NCBI RefSeq assembly: GCF_028369295.1
Contig: NZ_JAQMYP010000022.1
Location: 93,304-157,303 of the forward strand
Direction of reading: 5' to 3'
Length of the DNA stretch: 64,000 nucleotides
Origin: Streptomyces sp. HD
Lineage (GTDB): Bacteria; Actinomycetota; Actinomycetes; Streptomycetales; Streptomycetaceae
In this document: one piece after another, positions 36,913-43,445 of the stretch
Position numbering within the stretch: the first letter of the stretch is position 1
How the letters are laid out: each line of letters starts with the position of its first letter
Made by a program: the position numbers and the translations under genes
Notes under the pieces: generated by a model
Told to the model about the DNA's origin: nothing
Databases searched by the model: none
The model's input: only the letters and a program-made list of their open reading frames with translations

Positions 36913-37392
36913 ATGGTCGACTCCGACACACCCCCTGGTTCACGGCATCTGCCCAATGCTGATCTTTCCGATCTGCGGCCGGGGAGCGCACTGCTCCGGC
37001 TGAAGACGACGCAGTCGCGCGAGGGCATCCTCGACGGGGCGTGGTGGCCGCGGTCCCGGGACATCGGCGCCGAGCTGCCCGCCCTCGTGACGGCCCTCAC
37101 CGAATACCTCGGTCCCGTCACCCGAGTAGGGCTGGATGCCGGGGGCTGGGAAGGGCTCCCGACGCGGATCGTCGTCGACGACCGTGTGGTGCACATCGAC
37201 TCCTTCGCCGTCGCTGACGACACTGTCCTGATCACTCGGGGGGAGGAGGACATCTTCTCGTTGCTGGTGATTCCGCCGAACGCGACAACCGAGGCCGCGC
37301 ACGCCGCCATGGCCCAGGCTGTCCGGCCCGACAACGTCACCAGGGCGGAACAGATCCTCATCGACACCGGGACCGGGAGCACGGCGCCCTGA
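36913..37392 (+). CDS. DUF5994 family protein, copy 2
   Basis: 159 residues. Core ILDGAWWPRSRDIGAELPAL, VTRVGLDAGGWEGLPTRIVV and FSLLVIPPNATTEAAHAAMA align with copy 1 on the other side of the minisatellite (WPRSRD, a Trp in the middle strand, LLVIPP). The ATG at 36913 starts at the length usual for the family; a GTG at 36844 would add a basic extension. Function unknown. Confidence 0.82.
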   Translation: MVDSDTPPGSRHLPNADLSDLRPGSALLRLKTTQSREGILDGAWWPRSRDIGAELPALVTALTEYLGPVTRVGLDAGGWEGLPTRIVVDDRVVHIDSFAVADDTVLITRGEEDIFSLLVIPPNATTEAAHAAMAQAVRPDNVTRAEQILIDTGTGSTAP

Positions 37393-37720
37393 GGGATGCC
37401 GGTGGTGACGTGTCGACGGCGGCCGCTCCGTCGGCGGTGAGCACGAGGAACGCGGCCATGCCGAGGGCGGTGTCCAGCGCGGTCGCGTCCTGCCGGTGAG
37501 TCGGCCGGGTACAGCGGACCGCTGTGCCAAGGGGCGACGGCGCCGGTGGTGAAGAACAGCAGGACGGTCCCTGCGCGGATCGGGCTCGCGACCACAGTCG
37601 TTCGTGTACGGCCGAGACCGGCCCCCCGCCAATCGGAGGGGGCCGGTCGGCCGACCGGCGGGGCACCTCCCGAAGCCCGGCGGATGGTCGACCGCCCACC
37701 GCCTCGGCAGGGTTGTCCCG

Positions 37721-37928
37721 GTGACCGAGATCGAAAGCGCCAAGAAGACGCCTCGTCGGCCCTCACCCTCACCCGGGTCCACCACGGCGACGGAACGCCC
37801 CGTGCCGATGGCGCGGTTGATCGGCGTGGACCTCGCCCGCGCACTGGCCGTGTTCGGAATGTTCGCCGTGCACGTCGGTCCCTTCCCCACGCCCGGGGGC
37901 GGCGTGGGCGACTGGTTCCGCCGTCGAG
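37721..37928 (+). pseudogene. DUF418/DUF1624-like membrane protein N-terminal fragment
   Basis: GTG start, then IESAKKTPRRPSPSPGSTTA and RLIGVDLARALAVFGMFAVH. This is the first helix of the acyltransferase-like DUF418 family. After GDWFRRR the frame leaves homology and an ABC ATPase fragment begins, so only about 60 of some 400 residues remain. Confidence 0.65.
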
Positions 37929-38330
37929 CTGGCGTTCCTCGCTGGACACCCCGGTCGGGCACCGCGGCACGAAACTGTCCGGCGGCGAGCGCCTGGGGGT
38001 CCCCCCCGCCGAAGGTGGGGGAGCATCGCGACCGCCCGCGCGCTGCTGCGCGGGCCCCGGCTGCTGCTCCTGGACGAGGCGACCTCGCAGCTCGACGCCG
38101 TCAACGGGCTGGCACTGCGGGACGTCATCGCCGAGACCGCACGCGAGACCACCGTGCTGGTGGTGGCCCATCGCCTGTCGACCGTGACGGACGCCGACCG
38201 CATCGTCGTCATGGACGCGGGCAAGGTCCGCGCGGTCGGCACCCATGAGGAGCTGGTGGCCGAGGACGAGCTGTACGCGCAGCTCGCGGCGATGCAGCTG
38301 CTGACCTCGGCGGGACGCCCCGGCGGGTGA
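37929..38330 (+). pseudogene. ABC exporter ATPase C-terminal fragment with palindromic insertion
   Basis: SLDTPVGHRGTKLSGGER, then an intrusion, then in another frame IATARALLRGPRLLLLDEAT, VLVVAHRLSTVTDADRIVVM and a normal end at TGA 38330. The intact source would read LSGGERQRxAIARALL. Between LSGGER and the next residues lies a 29-bp palindrome-like sequence (37985-38013, GGGGGTCCCCCCGCCGAAGG and on) that breaks the frame. No N-terminal membrane domain or Walker A is present. Confidence 0.75.
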
Positions 38331-38361
38331 GAGGGGCCCCCGACGCCGAGGGCCTCCGGCA

Positions 38362-38412
38362 GGCGGGTGGCGAGAATCGAACTCGCGCTCTCAGCTTGAG
38401 AAGCGACGGCGC
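38362..38412 (-). repeat. tRNA-Gly 3'-end fragment (integration scar) B
   Basis: Same block as scar A with small changes (GGTGGCGAG, and GCTTGAGAAGC in place of GCTTGGGAAGC, which alters the would-be anticodon loop). Follows the broken ABC gene. No intact tRNA 5' half and no terminator nearby, so a decayed copy. Confidence 0.65.
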
Positions 38413-38564
38413 TTGGGCGGGTGCACGGCTCTTACCTGTGCGGATACCGTCCCGATGAGCGATGGTGCGGCGGGGGCGTACTGCTGTGGATGAAGCCGTT
38501 CTTCCGTCGTGAGTGGGTGCATCCCGGAGCCGTGCATGCTCGACGAGCCGACCCGCTCGCGTGG

Positions 38565-38915
38565 TCAGCTCGGACCGGGATCGGAGCTGTCGGACGCTGC
38601 CTTCGCGGCACGGCGGTACTCGGCGTTGATGCGCTGAGCTTCCTCAAGCTGGTCTTCGAGGATGACGATGCGGCAAGCAGCGTCGATCGGGGTTCCCCTG
38701 TCGACAAGCTCGCGGGCGCGAGCGGCGATCCGTAGTTGGTAGCGGGAGTACCGGCGATGTCCGCCCTCCGAGCGCAGCGGAGTGATCAGACGAGCCTCAC
38801 CGATGGCTCGGAGGAAGGCAGGGGTGGTGCCGAGCATTTCGGCGGCCCGGCCCATGGTGTACGCGGGGTAGTCGTCGTCGTCCAGACGACCGCCGAGTGA
38901 ATTATCTGCTGCCAT
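38565..38915 (-). CDS. MerR-family helix-turn-helix regulator
   Basis: 116 residues: YTMGRAAEMLGTTPAFLRAI, EARLITPLRSEGGHRRYSRY (MerR winged helix, about 20-60), then helices ending ILEDQLEEAQRINAEYRRA. No C-terminal effector domain. ATG 38915 was chosen over an extension of 16 poor codons. The likely promoter is about 475 bp upstream (39391-39419) and carries an operator-like palindrome, giving a very long leader. Confidence 0.85.
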   Translation of the reverse strand: MAADNSLGGRLDDDDYPAYTMGRAAEMLGTTPAFLRAIGEARLITPLRSEGGHRRYSRYQLRIAARARELVDRGTPIDAACRIVILEDQLEEAQRINAEYRRAAKAASDSSDPGPS

Positions 38916-39390
38916 GTCACCTCGTTGTGCAACGCGTCGAGGGGCCCCGATGCCGTACGGCACCAGGGCCCCGAAGGGAATTCAACACCATCTGTCGGCC
39001 CTCATGCTGCGCCGACCTTCTGTTTCCGCTTCCCGGCCCGGCGAGGGGAGGGGTGCGGGGATCGCATCTGCGTGACCGGGGACCACCATCCAATCCGGGG
39101 TCTTGCGGCACCCGGACCGAGAGCTTGTCGGCCGGGCGATCCTGATGGCGTCTGCTCCTCCGTTCTTCCTCTGAACCAACCACTTGGTGAACAGGTACTG
39201 CGGTACTGCTCGGTGATGCTGTCGGCAGCCCCTCGACCTGCGGGCCGCCCAGTGCGGACCTCAGTCCCGTCACCGTTCTGCGAACACCTTGGCTTCGGAA
39301 CTCCAGATCCGCACTGACCTGCGAACTTCAAGTACTGCTACCCGCCAGTTCGTGTCTGCCGGGTCTCGCTTGACCGTGTCAACGAGAAAA

Positions 39391-39435
39391 AGAGTAACTG
39401 GGCAAGGGGTCAATGTCTACTCTGACAAGAGTAGA
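39391..39435 (-). promoter_or_regulatory. Promoter with palindromic operator for the MerR gene
   Basis: On the minus strand -35 TAGACA (39414-39419), 17 bp, -10 TACTCT (39391-39396). An 8-bp perfect inverted repeat TCTACTCT-GACA-AGAGTAGA (39416-39435) overlaps the -35. The stretch is AT-rich for this genome. A repressor bound here would block polymerase. The 475-nt distance to the MerR ATG implies a long leader with possible post-initiation control. Confidence 0.55.
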
Positions 39436-39557
39436 TTTTGGCGCCCGGAGGTCGCAGACAAGCTTGGTCGGGCAGTCGCCCCACTGGGCCACCGAGGGCG
39501 GTGGCACGCTGCTTGGCCTTGCTTCGCCCTGCTTGGCCAGGAGACTCCGCACGGCCG

Positions 39558-39650
39558 GCAAGGTGGCGAGGCGGCGACGCGGCGAGGTGGCGACGCGGCG
39601 AGGTGGCGACGCGGCGAGGTGGCGACGCGGCGAGGTGGCGAGGTGGCGAT
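39558..39650. repeat. 16-bp tandem repeats
   Basis: Five to six copies of GAGGTGGCGACGCGGC, the first reading GAGGCGGC and the last truncated (GAGGTGGC GAGGTGGC). Period 16, so all frames are visited and coding is unlikely. Lies just beyond the perfect palindrome downstream of the SCO5918-type gene. Confidence 0.85.
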
Positions 39651-39656
39651 ACGACG

Positions 39657-39694
39657 ATGAGGGCCCTGCCGACGCGCGTCGGCAGGGCCCTCAT
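39657..39694. terminator. 38-bp perfect palindrome after SCO5918-type gene
   Basis: ATGAGGGCCCTGCCGACGC followed by its exact complement. As RNA it makes a 17-18 bp stem with almost no loop. Lies 37 bp after the stop of the gene at 39732 (minus strand). No U-tract, as usual for Streptomyces. Confidence 0.75.
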
Positions 39695-39731
39695 CGGGCC
39701 TCTGGTGGCGGTTTTCCGCCGGGCCTTCACC

Positions 39732-40037
39732 TCACCAGGCGGTGCCTCCGAGCAGCGCCGACGCGGTCCGTAGCGGAGTGGGGATGCCCACCGGCGCGGT
39801 CTCGGGCTGCTCGTGGCAGGTGAAGCCGAGGCGGGTCATGGCCCGGACGACCTCGCCGCTGCTGAAGTCGCGGCGGTCCTGTCGGGTGATGACTTGGCCT
39901 ACTTGCTTGACCGGGTAGCGGCGGCGGCCGATGGTCACGGAATCACCGGTGACGATCTCGGGCTTGACGCCCTTCATCGAGGCCAGCACCCCGCTCTTGG
40001 TCAGCTCGAACGGGTACCGGGCGATGACACAGCGCAT
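39732..40037 (-). CDS. SCO5918-type small protein, copy 2
   Basis: 101 residues, MRCVIARYPFELTKSGVLAS and RRRYPVKQVGQVITRQDRRD then LGFTCHE. Matches copy 1 at 30507 over almost its whole length. The order cold-shock protein, DEAD-box helicase, CBS protein, this protein reproduces the S. coelicolor SCO5921-SCO5918 neighbourhood, and all four genes read the same way. Likely RNA/cold-adaptation context; molecular role unknown. Confidence 0.82.
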   Translation of the reverse strand: MRCVIARYPFELTKSGVLASMKGVKPEIVTGDSVTIGRRRYPVKQVGQVITRQDRRDFSSGEVVRAMTRLGFTCHEQPETAPVGIPTPLRTASALLGGTAW

Positions 40038-40085
40038 GATGCCTCACAGGGAAGTAGGGAGGACGGGCCGATCGGACGAGGTGGA

Positions 40086-40433
40086 TCAGCGGGCGAGGGT
40101 GAGGACGCCCGGGGTCCGGCCATGCTCACCGAGGGCGCCGGGCAGAGCGCCGGGCGAGCTGAACGGTCCGGGCAGGACGTCCCGTAGACGGAGCCGGTCC
40201 GTGTAGGTGGGGCTGTCGCGGAGAACGGCGAGCCGGGCCCGGGTGATCAGGCCCATGCTCTGATCGTCCCCGTCGCAGAGGACAAGGTGATCGACACGGG
40301 CACCGGCCATGAGGGACAGAGCCACCTCGACGGTCATGTCGTCACAGACGCGAGGGCCGGACGCGGCCCTGCCGTCGACCACCGCCTTGAGGGAGGGACC
40401 CACTCCATCGTGCTGCGTCTGAGCCGGCGCCAT
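40086..40433 (-). CDS. Single CBS-domain protein
   Basis: 115 residues with one recognisable CBS motif pair (VCDDMTVEVALSLMAGARVDHLVLCDGDDQSMGLITRARL, about 29-68). Most CBS proteins have two copies forming one Bateman module, so this should dimerise to bind an adenine nucleotide. Lies between the helicase and the SCO5918-type gene on the same strand, with 65 and 48 bp gaps. Confidence 0.75.
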   Translation of the reverse strand: MAPAQTQHDGVGPSLKAVVDGRAASGPRVCDDMTVEVALSLMAGARVDHLVLCDGDDQSMGLITRARLAVLRDSPTYTDRLRLRDVLPGPFSSPGALPGALGEHGRTPGVLTLAR

Positions 40434-40498
40434 AAGTGCCTCCTACTGGAAAGGGGTGGGCCTGTGATGTGCAGGGTGGGCTGGTGAACAGAGCGGCT

Positions 40499-41980
40499 CT
40501 AGGCAGCCGAGCCGAAGCCGGTCCGCCGCTGTGCCCTGCGGGGCGCCGCTTCGCCGCCGGGCTGGCCCTGGCCCCGGCGCCCCCGACGGCCCCGGGACGG
40601 GGACGAAGAAGACGCGCCGCGCGGTCGATCCACGTCCGGCGCGGTGATGACGACCGGGACACCGGAAGGGGCCTGGGCACCTGTGATGCGGCTCAACTCC
40701 GCCTCGCCCGACCGCACCTGGGCGATCCGGGGGGTGATGCCCGCCGAAGCCATCAGCCGGCTCACCCCGCGACGCTGGTCACGGGTCACCAGGGTGACGA
40801 CGCTGCCGGACTCGCCGGCACGGGCCGTACGGCCGCCGCGGTGCAGGTAGTCCTTGTGGTCGGTGGGCGGATCCACATTGACGACCAGGTCGAGATTGTC
40901 GACGTGGATCCCGCGCGCCGCGACGTTGGTCGCCACCAGCACCGTCACATGCCCGCTCTTGAACTGGGCCAGCGTCCGCGTGCGCTGCGGCTGGGACTTG
41001 CCACCGTGCAGTGCCGCGGCGCGGACACCATTGCTCAGCAGGTGCTTGGTCAGCCGGTCCACTGCGTGCTTGGTGTCGAGGAACATGATCACTCGGCCGT
41101 CTCGTGCCGCGATCTCGGTGGTCGTCCGGTGCTTGTCGGCGTCGTGCACATGGAGTACGTGGTGCTCCATCGTGGTGACCGCGCCCGCCGACGGGTCGAC
41201 GGAGTGGACTACGGGGTCCGTCAGGTAGCGGCGGACCAGGAGGTCGACGTTGCGGTCCAGGGTGGCCGAGAAGAGCATCCGCTGCCCGCCGGGACGCACT
41301 TGGTCGAGCAGGGCGGTGACCTGGGGCATGAAGCCCATGTCGGCCATCTGGTCGGCTTCGTCGAGGACCGTGATGCCGACATCGTCCAGTCGGCAGTCGC
41401 CCCGGTCGATGAGGTCCTTGAGCCGTCCGGGCGTCGCGACGACCACCTCGGCCCCTGCGCGCAGCGCACCGGCCTGCCTGCCGATGGACATTCCGCCCAC
41501 GACGGTGGCCAGCCGCAGGCTCACGGACCGGGCGTACGGAGTGAGCGCTTCGGTGACCTGCTGGGCGAGCTCGCGGGTGGGGACGAGGACGAGGACGAGC
41601 GGCTGCCGTGGCTCGGCACGCCGCCCCGCCGTACGGGCCAGTGCGGCGAGGCCGAAAGCGAGGGTCTTGCCCGAGCCGGTGCGGCCACGGCCGAGTACGT
41701 CACGACCGGCCAGGGAGTTCGGCAGGGTCGCCGCCTGGATCGGGAACGGTACGGTCACGCCTTCGCGGCCGAGCGTGGCCAACAGCCGCGCAGGCATGGC
41801 GAGATCGGCGAACGCCTCGACGGCGGGGAGCGCGGGCGTGATCGTCTTCGGCGGCGCGAACTCGCCCTGTTCGGCCTGTCGATTTCCGTAGGTTTTGGAT
41901 CGGTGCGGAACGCCGGAGCGGTTGGCGGCAGCACCTCCGCCGGAGCGGCCACGGGTGCGGGTTGTGCGCGTGCGATTCAT
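40499..41980 (-). CDS. DEAD-box RNA helicase
   Basis: 493 residues. Q-motif region (VPFPIQAATLPNSLAGRD), motif I GRGRTGSGKT, Ia PTRELAQQ, GG, Ib TPGRL, II VLDEADQMADMGF, III SAT, IV IMFLDTKHAVD, V ATNVAARGIHVDN, VI HRGGRTARAG. Basic Arg/Gly/Ser-rich tails at both ends bind RNA. Motif I has Arg where Ala is common (GRGRTGSGKT). Unwinds structured RNA, likely in cold adaptation or ribosome assembly, in keeping with the cold-shock gene upstream. Confidence 0.95.
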   Translation of the reverse strand: MNRTRTTRTRGRSGGGAAANRSGVPHRSKTYGNRQAEQGEFAPPKTITPALPAVEAFADLAMPARLLATLGREGVTVPFPIQAATLPNSLAGRDVLGRGRTGSGKTLAFGLAALARTAGRRAEPRQPLVLVLVPTRELAQQVTEALTPYARSVSLRLATVVGGMSIGRQAGALRAGAEVVVATPGRLKDLIDRGDCRLDDVGITVLDEADQMADMGFMPQVTALLDQVRPGGQRMLFSATLDRNVDLLVRRYLTDPVVHSVDPSAGAVTTMEHHVLHVHDADKHRTTTEIAARDGRVIMFLDTKHAVDRLTKHLLSNGVRAAALHGGKSQPQRTRTLAQFKSGHVTVLVATNVAARGIHVDNLDLVVNVDPPTDHKDYLHRGGRTARAGESGSVVTLVTRDQRRGVSRLMASAGITPRIAQVRSGEAELSRITGAQAPSGVPVVITAPDVDRPRGASSSSPSRGRRGRRGQGQPGGEAAPRRAQRRTGFGSAA

Positions 41981-42092
41981 GCAGAACCTTCCTTGATGCG
42001 GCGCGTATCAAGGAATTCCCGCAGCAGGTGAGCGGCGCAGAGAATTGCGAGAACGAGCCAATACGATGTGGGATGCGCCCTGAAATGCAGCG

Positions 42093-42128
42093 AGCTGGGG
42101 CCCGCACCCCAAGGTGCGGGCCCCAGCT
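42093..42128 (-). terminator. Strong hairpin terminator of the cold-shock gene
   Basis: 16-bp perfect GC-rich stem AGCTGGGGCCCGCACC with a 4-nt loop, starting 27 bp after the csp stop on the minus strand. It separates csp from the helicase operon, though partial readthrough could link them. Confidence 0.85.
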
Positions 42129-42154
42129 GCGAAGTATGCGCGTTGGTGCCGGTG

Positions 42155-42358
42155 TCAGGCGGGAACGATGTTCTCGGCCGTCGGGCCCTTCTGGCCCTGC
42201 GCGATGTCGAACGACACCTTCTGGCCTTCCAGCAGCTCGCGGAAGCCCTGGGCTGCGATGTTCGAGTAGTGGGCGAAGACGTCGGGGCCGCCGCCGTCCT
42301 GCTCGATGAAGCCGAAGCCCTTTTCCGCGTTGAACCACTTCACGGTGCCAGTAGTCAT
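42155..42358 (-). CDS. Cold-shock domain protein (CspA family)
   Basis: 67 residues, the exact family length. RNP1 KGFGFIEQD (about 16-24) and RNP2 VFAHYSNI (about 31-38), starting TGTVKWFNAEKG. Binds single-stranded RNA/DNA as a chaperone. AAGGAG lies at the correct distance before the ATG. The 150 bp upstream are relatively AT-rich and would form the long leader typical of csp genes. Neighbours the DEAD-box helicase, a common functional partner. Confidence 0.95.
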   Translation of the reverse strand: MTTGTVKWFNAEKGFGFIEQDGGGPDVFAHYSNIAAQGFRELLEGQKVSFDIAQGQKGPTAENIVPA

Positions 42359-42774
42359 ATCTTTTCTCCTTCGGGGGCGGTTTCAGGAATTCACCCTGCG
42401 TGAATTCCGTGTCGCCGTGCTGATTAACCCGTCGGAAATGAACCTTCTGGCAACCACACCTGCAACTGAGATCGACAGTAGCACGGTCCGATGGGCTCTG
42501 AACGGTCGAAAATTCCGATCCGGCCGACGGTCGAGGAATACTCGCCGCGCCCCGCGTCTATTTCTCATTCCACGGGAACAGATATTGCTCTCTGTGAGCG
42601 TGACCTTCCCTGTTGTGGGCTTCCATCCACAGCCCTGTGACCTCCGTCGACGGGAGATGTGCCGCTACCACCGTCGTCAGTGGGCGTCGCAGCGGCGGCC
42701 ACCCCGAAACTCCCCTACGGCGATGAAGGTCACATCCCCCGCGAAGAGCGTGTCGGCTGGTGGTCGGCGGTGCC
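42359..42774. other. csp leader/promoter region and unassigned sequence
   Basis: The first 150 bp, on the minus strand, are the likely csp leader and promoter. The rest to 42774 has no recognisable gene on either strand. Confidence 0.5.
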
Positions 42775-43181
42775 GCTACGCCAGAAAGACAAGCCATTGC
42801 CAGATCAGAACCGCTCTCATCGCCGCCGTCCGGTAACCCGCCGCGTGCTCGGGGTAGAACCAGTACGTCATGATCGTCGAAGCGATGGGGGCGAACGGGC
42901 GCTACTTCCGCTCGTTCACGGCCTCCAGCCTGAACGGTTCGTGGACCCCGCAGGCCGGCAGCGAGTCCAGCCCCTTCGCGGGCAAGGCCAACGCCAACGC
43001 GACGTGGACCAATGACGTCAGCCACGGTGACCTGGTCCGCGACAACCCCGACCAGACCATGACCATCGACCCCTGCAACCTGCAGTTCCTCTACCAGGGC
43101 AGGACCCCCGGCGCACCCGGGGACACCACCCCGTACGAGAAACTGCCGTACCGGCCGGGCGTCCTCACCCTGCGGCGCTGA
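42775..43181 (+). pseudogene. Chimeric pseudogene: GH10 xylanase leader joined to GH62 C-terminus
   Basis: Bases 42775-42853 are nearly identical to the start of the xylanase gene at 63508 (same AAxGA ribosome site, TTG start at 42797, LPDQNxSHRRRPxTRRxL). From about 42856 the sequence follows the GH62 gene (its bases from about 58090) to the last codon: GRYFRSFTASSLNGSWTPQA, DLVRDNPDQTMTIDPCNLQF, LPYRPGVLTLRR. The TTG frame and the GH62 frame differ by one base, so no fusion protein is made, and the GH62 catalytic residues are absent. The GH62 terminator is kept at 43230. Confidence 0.85.
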
Positions 43182-43229
43182 CCCGCAACCGCCCCTGCTG
43201 ACCGATACTTACCGCACTTACCGCCTTCG

Positions 43230-43262
43230 AGGAACCTCAGCCGCGCGTCGGCTGGGGTTCCT
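43230..43262 (+). terminator. Terminator hairpin shared with the GH62 gene
   Basis: AGGAACCTCAGCCG - CGCGT - CGGCTGGGGTTCCT (one mismatch). Same design as the hairpin at 58419-58449 after the intact GH62 gene, showing that the duplicated piece included the terminator. Confidence 0.8.
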
Positions 43263-43445
43263 CTCTGCGAAGACCGCGGGGGTTTGGTCCGACGCGGGCC
43301 ATGGCCGACCTGCGGGGGTCAGAAGCGCAGCAGGGTATCTGCCCGGTGCCCACGCGGCCGTGCGTCTCCCAGCCACCCCGCAGGTGCGGCTCTTCCGGGG
43401 ATGCGCTCGGCCATCCGCGTCATCCCCGCGAGTCTCCGCGCGTCC

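Noticed and set aside
39558..39650. CRISPR or coding repeat
   Set aside because: 16-bp units without spacers; the period shifts frame each time.
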